From contig NC_081410.1 of NCBI RefSeq assembly GCF_030272615.1, positions 123,187,640 through 123,251,639 on the forward strand: a stretch of DNA of 64,000 nt, given 5' to 3'. Origin of the DNA: Cryptomeria japonica (Eukaryota; Streptophyta; Pinopsida; Cupressales; Cupressaceae). Below the pieces are notes generated by a model. It saw only the letters and a list, made by a program, of their open reading frames with translations. It was not told where the DNA came from and did not search any database. Positions 46,230 to 57,107 of this stretch are shown here, one piece after another. The position numbers and the translations under genes are program-made. Numbering within the stretch: position 1 is the first letter of the stretch; every line of letters begins with the position of its first letter.

Positions 46230-46725
46230 ATTGATGGCAAAACCAACAATTAAATGGTAATACTAACAAGATATTCAAATTGATTCGGATTCAGATTGCT
46301 ATTAGACTTCTCCTATTATCCTTGATCCGTTGTCTTCTGAAGTCTTCTCCATTTTTCATTAGGCTTCTGAGTTGTTGACTTGCATTTAGTCTTCTCCATT
46401 TTTGCAATCTACTCCCCCTGTCATTAGTCTTCTGTTATTTCCATCATTCAAGGCTTTATCATGTAGTCAACCATTTAGTCTTTCAACCATTTAGTCTTCT
46501 CCCCCTTTGACAACAATGCCAAAAAGTAAAAGAACTAAATCATGATTTCTTCCTCTGTGAAGTGATTTGCCTTGTTGTGTAACATCTTAGTCTCGGTCTG
46601 ATCAACTTGTCTCTATTCATTTTTTCCTGCACACCGTTAGGTGACCTCCTAAAGTGCGTAAATTAGCATCAATCTACACATAATATTTTGTAGATTCATT
46701 GAATTGATGCTTTCACCGAGCTCGG
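46230..46725 (-). other. COP1 3' non-coding region
   Basis: About 500 bases between the pol stop and the polypurine tract. No env-like ORF is visible; it holds TCCCCCTTT-type tracts and CTCGGT at 46721-46726. Confidence 0.6.
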
Positions 46726-48276
46726 TCAGTGAGTAGAAGATAGGTGTAGGACCCCTAACTTGCCTCTGAGATACTCAAAAGTGTCCCTTGGCAGTGGCTT
46801 TTTGAAGATGTCTGCTAATTGCTCCTTTGAACTGATATATTCCAGCACAACTTTCTTCTCTTGAACTTCTCTGAGATAATGATACTTTATAGATATATGC
46901 TTTGTCTTAGAGTGCATCATTGGATTCTTTGAAATGTTATTGGCACTAGTATTATCACAAAATATAGTTACTGGCTTGGTAACTTTCTCATTTATACCTT
47001 CCAACAGTTGTTTGATCCATGCTATATTGGTACAATTCAATGTTGCAGCAACATATTCAGCTTCTGCTATAGATTGAGAAATACATTCTTGTTTCTTGCT
47101 AAGCCAACTTACTAGTCTTTCTCCCAAAAAGAAAGCTCCACCACTTGTGCTTTTCCTGTCATCTATGTTGCCTGCCCAATCAACATCAGTATAAACTTTT
47201 AAATCAAAATTATTTCTCTTTTCATATACTAAGCCATAATCTTCAGTGCCTCTTAGGTATCTGAAAATTCTCTTGATTTCTATCATATGAGTTTCCTTGG
47301 GATCTGCAGAGAATCTTGCTACAATACCTACTGCATGTGCTATATCCGGTCTACTATGCACAACATATTGAAATTTTCCAATCATAGATCGGTAAAGTGT
47401 CTCATCAACAGATGCAGATTCATCATTCTTTGATAATTTGCAGTTAGTAGTCATAGGAGTACTTACTGGTTTAGAATCTTCCATTCCAAATTTCTTCAAG
47501 ATTTCCTTTATGTACTTGGATTGAGTAATGAAAATCTCATCTTTCATTTGCAATATCTGTAAACCTATAAAATACTTTATCTCACCGATTAGTGACATCT
47601 CAAATTCTTTGCACATTTCATTTTCAAAGTTCTTGCATAAGGAGTCATTTCCACAAAATATAATGTCATCAACAAATATGGCTGAGATCAGTATTCCATT
47701 GTCCTCATCTTTCTTCATATACATATTATTGTTTTCACTTGTCCTTATAAAACCAATCTTGATTAAATAAGAGTGCAATCTTTCATACCATGCTCTAGGT
47801 GCTTGTTTCAAACCATATAAGGCTTTGTTCAGTTTGCATACCTAATCTTTACTCTTGTCTTCAACAAATCCTTTAGGTTGTTCAATGAAAACTTCTTCTT
47901 CTAGTATACCATTCAAAAATGGAGATTTAACATCCATTTGATATACCTTGAAATTTTTGAAAGCAGCATATGCCAACAATGTTCTTACTCCCTCAAGTCT
48001 AGCCACAAGTGCAAAAGTCTCACCATAATCCATTCCTTCTTCTTGAGCATAACCTTTGCAAACTAGTCTTGCTTTGTTGTGAATGACCTCACCTTTTTCA
48101 TTTAGCTTGTTTCTGAAAATCCACTTAGTACCGATTACATTTTTGTCCTTTGGTCTTGGGATTAGTGTCCATGTGTCATTCTTCTTGATTTGATCAATTT
48201 CTTCTGTCATAGCATTTACCCAATCTTCACTATGAAATGCCTCTTTCACTATTCTCGGTTCAAATTTAGAAATCAA
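46726..48276 (-). pseudogene. pol: COP1 pol: reverse transcriptase and RNase H
   Basis: From 48276 ([20 protein letters not shown]) the minus strand shows [40 protein letters not shown] and [19 protein letters not shown]. One in-frame stop (47839-47841) follows, then MKQAPRAWYERLHSYLIKIG and SAIFVDDIIFCGND with an intact FVDD catalytic box at 47665-47676. RNase H has DLKVYTDVDWAGNIDDRKST, EAEYVAATLNCTNIAWIKQL and TIFCDNTSANNISKN. The last piece of 361 codons is uninterrupted to its stop, so COP1 is younger than GYP1 or GYP2. It synthesises copia cDNA. Confidence 0.95.
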
Positions 48277-48371
48277 ACATGTGTTCTATCTAAGTTTGTT
48301 TCTTGTCATCACTGGATCATCTTTATCTCCTATAATCTGACTTGATGCATGATGTCTTCTAACATATTTGG

Positions 48372-49835
48372 CTAATATAAGCTCGATAGGTTCTGTATGA
48401 TCTTCTTCATCACTCGGTAACTGGACATTATCTTCATTTTCTTTAGTAACTTTCTCGGTTGAACATAAACAAATTCTTCATAATCTTCTCGTTCTTTGGA
48501 ATTTCCTTCATCATTTCTTTCTACAAATTCATCAATTTTCACATTTGCACTTTCCATTGTTTTGTTAGATGATTTGATCAAACATTTAAACGCTTTACTT
48601 CTAGAAGAATAACCAAGAAATGTTCCTTCTTCACTTTTCTGATCAAACTTTCCATTTCTGTCATCTTTGTGAACATAACATCTACTTCCAAAGATTTTAA
48701 AGTCACTTACATTAGGTTTCTTGTCATACCAGATCTCATATGGTGTCTTCATAGTTCCTTTCTTCAGTTGAACTCGGTTCAGGGTGTAAACTGCAGTGCT
48801 GATTGCTTTTCTCCAAAATGTTTGAGGTACCCTCTTTTCTATCATTAGGGTTCTTGCACAATCCACAATTGATTTGTTCCTTCTCTCGGCTATCCCATTT
48901 TGTTGAGGTGTTCTCAGTGCAGATACTTGCCTCTTTATAGCATGATCATTGCAGTATAAGTTAAATTCATCAAAAGTGAATTCTCCTCCTCTATCAGATC
49001 TAAGACATTTTAGTTGTCTTCCTGTTTCATTTTCAACTCTTGCCTTGTACCATTTGAACATTTGAAAAGCTTCTGAATTTTCTTTTAAAAACATAACTGA
49101 CATCATCCTTGAGTAATCATCCACAAATAATATGAAATATTTATCACCATAATAACTTTGAACTTTCATAGGACCACAAAGATCAGTGTGTACTAGATCT
49201 AAAATTCCTTTAGAAGTGTAGGACTTACTTGTAAAGCTTGATCTTGTCATCTTACACATCTGGCATCCTCAGCACATAGCATTCTCAGGTTTTTCAAGAC
49301 TCGGTAGACCTCTTACTTGGTGCTTCTTACTTATTTTGATCAGATTATCAAAATTTACATTACAAAACCTTTTATGCCATAACCAGGTATCATATATCTT
49401 TTCATAAAGACACTTGTTCCGAGTTGAGTCAAGATGAAATGTACTACCTTTTGTTTGTGTCCCGGTAGTAGCTAACTTTCCATGTTTGTCATGAACTTTG
49501 ACAATTCCTTTCTGAAATTCTATTCGGTATCCTGTATTGTTTAGCTGTGCTACACTCAACAAATTGTATTTCAAACCGTCAACCCAATATACATCATCAC
49601 ATTTATCATTTTCAAGAAGTGTTATAGATCCTTTACCTCTTACCAGACATGGTGCATCATTACCAAATCTTACATAGCCTCCATCATAGTCTTTTAATAA
49701 AACAAACTTGTGTTTATCACCTGTCATGTGATGTGAACATCCACTATCTATGATCCAAGAATCATTTTTACTTATATGAGATAGAAGGTCTTTTTTTTCA
49801 TACCTTTCTTCATCTGATCCATCTTTGATAGCCAC
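48372..49835 (-). pseudogene. pol: COP1 pol: protease, gag-pre-integrase and integrase
   Basis: Protease: SWIIDSGCSHHMTGDKHKFV with intact DSG at about residue 30 of this piece. Gag-pre-integrase: LWHKRFCNVNFDNLIKISK up to ENAMC, where an in-frame TGA near 49266 is followed by CQMCKMTRSSFTSKSYTSKG. Integrase core: LVHTDLCGPMKVQSYYGDKY, FVDDYSRMMSVMFLKENSEA, CLRSDRGGEFTFDEFNLYC and TPQQNGIAERRNKSIVDCAR hold D, D and E. The C-terminal GKFDQKSEEGTFLGYSSRSK is typical of copia. A frameshift near 48460 separates it from RT. Confidence 0.95.
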
Positions 49836-49895
49836 ATAAACAACTACTAGACATGTCTTTCTATCTCTCTTTCTGAAGTCTCGGTGTCCTCTGTA

Positions 49896-50846
49896 TTAGT
49901 TATCTTTTTGCCTATTATCTCGGTATTCTCTCTTTTCACTAGATTCTTTGTCAGGGCAGTTAGAAGCCATATGTCCTATTTTATCACAATTGAAACATTT
50001 TAAAGGTAGCTTTCCTTTATACTTACCTTTTCCTCTCGATAACCTTCTAACTAATAATGCTTCAAATTCTTCTTGCTTCTTGATTTCCTCATATAGTTTG
50101 TGCACTTTTTCCATGTTCTTGCGAAATCTTTCACTTGCTCCACTGTGATCCCCTTCAGAGTACTTACTCATTCTATCATTGTAACCATCAGATTCACCGA
50201 TATGAAAAGAACTGAATGCAGATTCTACTTTATTTACCGAAGACCCACTGTTATCAAAATTACTTAACTCAAATGCATGTAGCTTACCAATAGTAGCATC
50301 CAAAGAAACTGGCATGTTAGGTACAGATCTCAATTCATTGATTGTAGAGACTCAAATAGCATAAGCTGGTAGAAGGATTCTCAACAACTTACTTGTTATA
50401 TTCTTTTCTTCAATAGTTCCACCTGCTCCTTTAATTTGATTGACAATCTCCTTTAGTCTTGTATTGTATTGGGTTATGTTCTCACCTTCATTCATCCTCA
50501 TGGATTCAAGTTGTCCTCTTATACTATCTACTTTTTCTCTTTGAACATGTTCATCACCTCCATATACAGATGTGAGCTTAGTCCACATTGCTTTTGCATC
50601 ATTGCAGCCTTCTAGATCATTAAACTCTGAGTCGGTCAATGCTGATGTTATTTCAATCATAGCTTGAATATGTTCTTGCTTTGCTTTAATCTCTTCCAAG
50701 GTCACAGGGTTGGTGCTCGGTGCAATGTAATCATTCTCCAAATAATATGTTGCATATTCTCCAATTCCTGATAAATGTAGCTTCATCCTTTTCTGCCATG
50801 TGGAGAAACTTGACTTGTTCAGCTTCAGTGCATCCCTTTTATACAT
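49896..50846 (-). pseudogene. gag: COP1 gag with CCHC knuckle
   Basis: The ATG at 50846 lies 52 bases after the primer site. MYKRDALKLNKSSFSTWQKR starts a UBN2-type copia gag (AMWTKLTSVYGGDEHVQREK, LRILLPAYAI). One stop at 50349-50351 is followed in frame by NELRSVPNMPVSLDATIGK. A knuckle, CFNCDKIGHMASNC, lies near 49985. The C-terminal KREYRDNRQKDN runs to a stop before the protease piece. Confidence 0.94.
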
Positions 50847-50897
50847 CTTCGGATCTTTGCCTCAAGTACCTTTAAACTTTTTCTTCTGGAGTCCTTA

Positions 50898-50909
50898 GCT
50901 CTGATACCA
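50898..50909 (-). other. COP1 primer binding site (initiator tRNA-Met)
   Basis: Minus-strand TGGTATCAGAGC, two bases (AT) after the 5' LTR end at 50912. Confidence 0.95.
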
Positions 50910-50911
50910 AT

Positions 50912-51648
50912 TGGTAGTTTTGATACTTAATGTAAAGCACATATGCCAATAGCTAACAAGATGAGAGGGGGGGGGGGGTGAATCATACAAACTTAAACTT
51001 CCATAAAATCAACAGATTCAACCTCGGTAACTTATACTTCAACAACTTAACCAAAAACTGTTAAACATGCAAACTTATGAACACAAAATCATAATAACAC
51101 TCATAACACCAAATTTAACATGGAAACCCAAATAGGGAAAAACCACTGTGGGATTTCAGACCCACTAAGAAATATACTCTTCTAGAGTATGCTCGGTTAA
51201 AAGCAAATCCTGTTAAAGATTACAAACACATTGCTAGATGTGACCCGATTAAGGGATTTCCCTCAGATTTGTTAGGATCTTCACTTTGTTAGAAGTGACC
51301 TTGTTAAAGGATTTCAAACACTCACTTAGAATGTTACCTTGCTAGAGGGTTTACATATAAGACTATTAAGTCCACTGGGTTAAGAGATTTTCTATCACTT
51401 ACAAAATAATAGTAATAAAATCTATCTGCAACTTCACATCTAAAATGCTAAAGCAGATTCTTATTTGCTCAAAACAATCTAGTCATAGGACTTATCTTGT
51501 CCCTCTGTTGGGCTCTCTACTTTGTTATTCAAACAGGTCTTCAAGCTTCTATGCTCGGTAATCACTATGTAGCATCCCTATGCATACACTTGCCCGCATA
51601 CCTTGTTTATCAACAATTCCTTATTTAAAAACAATTGCTAACTGCTAA
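50912..51648 (-). repeat. COP1 5' LTR, piece next to the internal region
   Basis: Aligns with 44698-45430. It includes a run of 12 G at about 50969 within the GAGAGGGG...TGAATCA box. It breaks off at GCTAA, the LARD1 target site. Confidence 0.94.
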
Positions 51649-52822
51649 TGTTAGGCCCAATATGGAAAGCTAATGTACTGAGAGGGGAGGGGTGAATTAG
51701 TACTTCAAAACCTTTCTTCTATAATAACCTTACTATTATGCATAAATAGAATAGTGCAGTAACATAAAATAAAGTTAAAGCAAACAGATAACAATCATAC
51801 ATGATTCACTCCATAACACATATATTTTGGTCACACAGAAACTCTTGGTTAGAGAGAAAAACTGTGGTGGGGATGGCACCCAAAACTTCACTACTGCAAT
51901 AATAAAGATTGTTCAGTTAGAGCTAGATTTAGCTATTTCTAATAGCTTACCCTGTTAGGAGTAACAAGATCTGTTAGATCTACCTTGCTAAAGGATTTTA
52001 CAACATTAATCTAAATGCTGTACCTGGTTAGAGGATTTACTATTTATAGACTTGGTTAGAGTCTTTTACCCTGTTAAAGGTTTCTCTTTCAACTTCACAA
52101 TATTACAATAAAATCATTACAAATATCTGCAACTTTACATTTGAAATGTTATAGCAGATTCTATGTGCTCAGAATAAGATTACCTTGCTTATAGCATACC
52201 TCGGTAACCCATATTGTAACTCGGTAAACCCTTCTGTTTACTCTGTTCTTCGATTGTTCTCTGATAACCTTCTCAGTGACCTCTCTGTGTCTTTGTAACA
52301 GTCTTCCTACATACATACACACACATATATGCATACATATTTTACTTTCTTCCCATGCTGTATAAATAGATCTCTTAAAGCGGTGATCTAATTCATTGCT
52401 TCGATCTTACAAACAAGATTCCTTGAATGAATAAGTAAACAAAATATTTCATTGGTTAGATTGACCTTGCAATCATACACAATCTTTTAGTGCAATTTCC
52501 AATGTAATAACGGTTAGATGTGCCTTGATCTTGTAACACGTTTTCATGTGCATGTCCAGGTTCAATGTATCTAGTAATACATTTCACTCAGTGAATATCA
52601 ACTCGGTGAGTTAACTTTACTACTCGGTAGCCATAAAAAAAATACTCGGTAAACAGCTCGGTGAATACTGCGTTCTGTGACTGCTTTCTTCTGTAACTGA
52701 CTAGACTGTTCATACCGACTTCTCTGTGTGTACCGACTGCATGATTCGGTAATACTAACCGACTAGAATATATAGTATGACTTTGAACATAAAAACTAAT
52801 GGCAATTTGATAAGTAGTAACA
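51649..52822 (-). repeat. LARD1 3' LTR
   Basis: Plus-strand edges TGTTAGGCCCAATATGGAAA and TAAGTAGTAACA. It carries the GAGAGGGGAGGGGTGAAT box near the plus-strand start and several GGTTAGAGGATTT-type motifs. Confidence 0.96.
52714..52763 (-). promoter_or_regulatory. Cluster of ACCGAC (DRE/CRT-core) motifs in the LARD1 LTR
   Basis: Plus-strand ACCGAC occurs at 52714-52719, 52732-52737 and 52758-52763, about 60-110 bases inside the U3 end. The 5' LTR has four (59570-59575, 59588-59593, 59606-59611 and 59632-59637). RCCGAC is the core bound by DREB/CBF cold- and drought-response factors. Whether it works here is inference. Confidence 0.35.
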
Positions 52823-52835
52823 ATCTCCCCTTTTG
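52823..52835 (-). other. LARD1 polypurine tract
   Basis: Minus-strand CAAAAGGGGAGAT directly before the LTR start TGTTACTACTTATC. Confidence 0.88.
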
Positions 52836-53201
52836 ACATTAGTTGAGATGTTTGACAAAAACTACTTTCAAAGTCATAACTCAAATATCTATATACTTTG
52901 CAAAATGACTACACTTGACAATATATACAATAGTCAATGAAATAGTATATGCAGATATACTCCTCTTATCATTATTCTGTACATAACTCTAAATTTTGCA
53001 TGTTCGGTTTTGTGCTGTGCTTGTGTGCTCTGAATGCTCTGTATATTCTGCTCGGTATACTCCCCTTGTATACAATACTCAAAAATATGTTACCAAAACT
53101 GTATCACTCTTCAAATATAGTATTACTCCCCCTTTGTCTGGTATTACTCCCTCTATGTAGTATTATAGTATTACTCCCCCTTTTTGACAAACATCAAAAA
53201 C
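52836..53201 (-). other. LARD1 3' untranslated region with repeated polypurine-like tracts
   Basis: Minus-strand tracts of the AAAGGGGGAGTA type occur at about 53173-53184, 53144-53154 (GAGGGAGTAAT) and 53124-53136, with a weaker one near 53065. TAGTATTACTCCC is repeated with each. No ORF. Confidence 0.7.
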
Positions 53202-56200
53202 TTAATTTCCATCCGGAGGCAGTAATTGATCAAAAATAGATTTATACTTGTTCCAGGCGTCGGTGAGGGAGACTAAAAGTGAATCCTTTACACTTTCCAT
53301 TAGTGAATTTTGTGCTTGAATATCAGCTAATAGTGATATTAAGCCATCAAGAGTGCTTCCCTCTTGTGTAGTTGATAGGCGTGTAGCTCTATTGATCTGT
53401 TCCTGTACTGATGAGAGATGAGCAATGAATAATGTCTGAAGGGTCATTATGTCCATCCCGTTTTTATGCTCTTCATTCCTGAGTTCTAATTGTTGAGCCA
53501 TGAGTTGTTGAAGCTTTGTATAAAAATTCTGAACTGAATTAGGCTCGGTGGTCAACTTAGTTGAGAGATCGGTGATCTCTTTCTCAATTGCATCAGTTTT
53601 ATTCTTGATATCTTTAATGAATAAGGAAAATGTACAAAGTTTCTGAAATAAATAAAGAATATGCTTGAGTTGAGGGGACAACTCAGCAATGAACTTGACA
53701 AGTTTTACTTTTCCTATAGCGAGAGCTTTTTGTACCTCTTCAATCATTTTTGTTGTAAGCTCTTTATCTTTTAGCTTGCTTAAGTACTCAGATGCATCAA
53801 CTCCAGATGTTTCTATTTGAGTAAGGAGTTCATCCAGTTGAATGTGGATGGCTGCATCGGTTGACATTGTTATGAAAGGTAGCATTTCTGCTAGTAGTGT
53901 CTTGACCTTTTGAAGTACTTTATTCTTCTTTTGAATAGCCAATTGTTTTTCCTGTTTGGCCTTTGCTTTGCATAGTTCACCAAAATCGGTAAGTGCTTGC
54001 CCTTTTAATTTTGAGATATCGACATTGGGAAACACTATTAGTTTAGTCAAATCAATTTTGAAACTATGCTTTCTCACCTTCTTCTCTTTTCCTTTGGTCG
54101 GTTGCACTAAGACAAGTGCTTGTGAGGCTTGCTGACCCTCGGTAGGTTGCTCGGTAGATGCAACACTTTGGTCGGTTCCTGTAGCCGTTGTAGTGTCCTT
54201 GGGTGTCTCGGTGCTAGGGGTCTCAGCTGTAACATTTGCAGTGCTTGACGGTGCTTGAGATGTCTGATCTTTGGTTGTATCTTCTACTGCTTCAGATTTG
54301 TTACCTTTGGTGCCTTGATCTATGTCCTTAGGAGCTTCGATTGAGAAAGGTGGCTTCACCGGCGGATAAGGCTGAACTTGTTCTAAAACATATTCACTAG
54401 ATACAAGTTTTTCATAGGTAGTGCCTTCAATCATTTCCTACCGGTGCTTCTTCATCCATAACATCTTCATCAATTTGAATAGTGTCAGCTAGGTCTGGAC
54501 CTTGCTCGGTGACATCAGGATCTTGCTTGGTGACATCAACAATTTCAATTTGAGATTGTTCACCGACATCCTTTAGTTTGAAGATCTCCTGCCACTTGGC
54601 TTTTGTCTCATTTTCCACATCAATGTATAGCCCATTCATCAATTTTAAGGCTCTCTATTTGACAAGAAATTTAGAATTGTATGTGGTCAAATGCTCCTTG
54701 ATTTCTGCTACAGACATATCAGGGAATAGATGGACTAGACTTCTTTCTCTTATTTGTCTCTCTGAGTCCATTGCATATTTCCATCTGTTATGAATATGTA
54801 AGTATAATTCACTCGGAAGTGACTTTACTAGTTCTAATGGAGCTAGCTGAAACTTTAGAAGTGTGCAGATGACAACTTCTTCAATTTGTTGCTTCTCATC
54901 ATTATTCCTAGTCTCATACTTAACATATCTAAATCCTGCAAATCCATCGTATTCTTTAAGATTGAGACAAAAAAATTTAACACTATGAATATTTACCTTT
55001 TTGCTTTTTATAATCTGAAATTTGTTCGCATCATCCGATTCTGTATCACTAGACTCTTTTGCGAAAATGAGTCTTTGAGTAGATTTCTTATACATCTTGG
55101 TTACCTTGGGTGCAGTAACACTTTTTTGTTTCTTACTCGGTGATGCAGCTAATGCTCTAGTGTTGGGTCTCTTTGTTGGTGGAGTCGGTAGGGCCTTTGA
55201 AATGTCCCGTTTCTTTCTTTTCAAAACTTTACCCTTAGGAAACTCTGTACTTAATGTTATTGCTACTTCTTGAGCTTCTGATTCCTCTTCGGTAATGGCA
55301 AGATTGCCTTTGACAGGTGTAGAGGAGGATTCTTCTCTGAATTTCTCAGATAAAACCTTTATCATTTTTGTAGCTTTTCTTGTAGCCTTAGGTACTGCAA
55401 TGCTCATTTTTACTTTTTCCTTCACCTCTTCATATCTTCCATATCTTAGTTCGGTAGCATGCCTTGGCAATGATAAATAGGCATCAATTTGCTACTGTGT
55501 TATATCATAGTCAATCTCATAACCCATTGGTGGCAAAGATTGAGTCCTTGGTTCAATAGCATTCATATAACAATAATCAGTGTCTACCTCAAAACATATA
55601 TCATCCTTATATTTTTCTACCAGCTGTGGTGGAATCCTGTACCTGTTGTGCATCTTCTCTTGAAATTTGCTAAAATAGTCATCCATGATATCATTAAAGT
55701 TATCTCCTAGTTTCTTGATAAAGACATTGATTTGATGGGTGATAGGTCGGTGTAGCTCCCAAACTACTTTACCGACTGAGGGAAAGAACTTCTCAAAGTA
55801 GAAAAACATGCATACTAGAAGTGAACCAAACTTCAGTGTATTTGCCGAGTTATTCTTCTTCGGCTTTCTTATTGTGTTCAGGTTCTCAAACAATTTCTTC
55901 AGTAGCACTTCACATAAATCTACTTTCATTCCCTTCTTCACTATTTTGTAGGCCAAGTCAACTGCAGCGCATGGTACACTGTTTTCCCTTGCAGATTGGA
56001 AGAAACAATAACCAATTACTCTAATTGCAAAATTGAGTTATGCATCAGTGACATTGTTCAATTTCAGTCCTCGGTAATCAGATTCTACTCCAGTTAGACT
56101 GATTAGCTCCTTTTGTGATATCATTTTTTGTGCTCGTGCATGATCATAGATAGGATACCCGGTGATCACATGAATGATTTCCTTGGTATTTTGAATGGTT

Positions 56201-56567
56201 GCTCCTCTAGCCACATAAAATCATCATGTACTCTGCTCAAGATAAACTTAACCCACTGGGGTTTGAACACACGGGGATAGGCTAGGGATTCAGTTAATCC
56301 CTTGATTTTAATATGCTCAAATTTGCTATCCATTTCGCCATCAGTACAAAGTTCATCATATGTGTCACTAATCTCAACATGACCGAGTTCCTCAACACGA
56401 CATTTGGTGAAGAATCTAACATCTTCAACTAACAAGACTCGATCTGGGATAAGTGAAAATGCAGTTTTGTCATCCGGTTCAGAGGCAACTTTGGGAGTTA
56501 AAGAATATTTCAGCGAGGGCTTCTCCGCATTTTTGACAACTATGAGATCTTATATCTTGGGCGCCAT
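53202..56567 (-). pseudogene. LARD1 ORF2: giant protein of unknown function (about 1,120 codons)
   Basis: The likely ATG is at 56567 (MAPKI), followed by a stop at codon 6. The N-terminal domain (VEDVRFFTKCRVEELGHVEI, WVKFILSRVHDDFMWL) ends in a frame change near 56200, after which NTKEIIHVITGYPIYDHARA, LAYKIVKKGMKVDLCEVLLK, LKFGSLLVCMFFYFEKFFPS and EKYKDDICFEVDTDYCYMNA continue. A Lys/Arg-rich nuclear-signal-like part (KGKVLKRKKRDISK, about 55235-55194) and a Thr/Pro/Ser-rich linker (about 54330-54110) precede a long helical C-terminus (LTKLIVFPNVDISKLKGQAL, EKEITDLSTKLTTEPNSVQN) ending LLPPDGN. Stops near 56037, 55490 and 54653 and a frameshift near 54430 break it. LARD2 has a homologue with the same order of parts. 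I know no function. Confidence 0.75.
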
Positions 56568-57107
56568 TATAGGTTTCAGGTAAAATTTATCAAATTATCC
56601 TTAGGGTTTACAAACGACTGACGCTTCACACTCGGTAGATAATAGCAATTTGACTAGATCGGAAACCAGCTTAACAGTGTGAATAGATTTGATGTAAATA
56701 CCTTGAAATTCACTCTGAATGAAGTTTGATCGCCTTGATTCGCTCTACTCTGCTCTCTTGAAAACTTGGTGAATGAAAATGACCGCGAAAATACCTTTAA
56801 GTACTCAAAAATACCTTATTGGGCTCCGTACAAGTTAGGTCAAAACATTAAATGCACTCGGTTCACCTTTTACCGATTTATTCCTTTTTTTTCATTTTGA
56901 CTGAGTAACCAAATTTCCTTCATTAATCGACTTGACAGGCTTCCTGTATACACCGACTTGACAGGTTTCCTGTAAAGTAATTTTAATAGAATTTCAAACT
57001 AACTAATTGCATCTTAACTATGTAGATTTTGAATTTTGTACATAATAGAATAGGAATTGTTATGATTTTAACCTTTAGAGAATGCAGTCCCTTCATACCT
57101 TTTCTGA
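56568..57107 (-). other. LARD1 spacer between ORF1 and ORF2
   Basis: 540 bases without a coding frame. It contains several CTCGGT and ACCGA motifs and an AT-rich part around 57000-57070. A splice or promoter role is possible, but nothing specific is visible. Confidence 0.5.

Noticed and set aside
46230-46725. env-like ORF in COP1
   Set aside because: No open frame or membrane segment lies between the pol stop and the polypurine tract.
50898-50909. Possible tRNA gene at TGGTATCAGAGC sites
   Set aside because: Only the 3'-end complement of tRNA-iMet is present, at LTR borders; no cloverleaf can be drawn.
53202-56567. LARD1 ORF2 as an env-like protein of a Sirevirus
   Set aside because: It has coiled coils and a Thr/Pro-rich part, but I see no signal peptide or membrane anchor, so the label is not justified.
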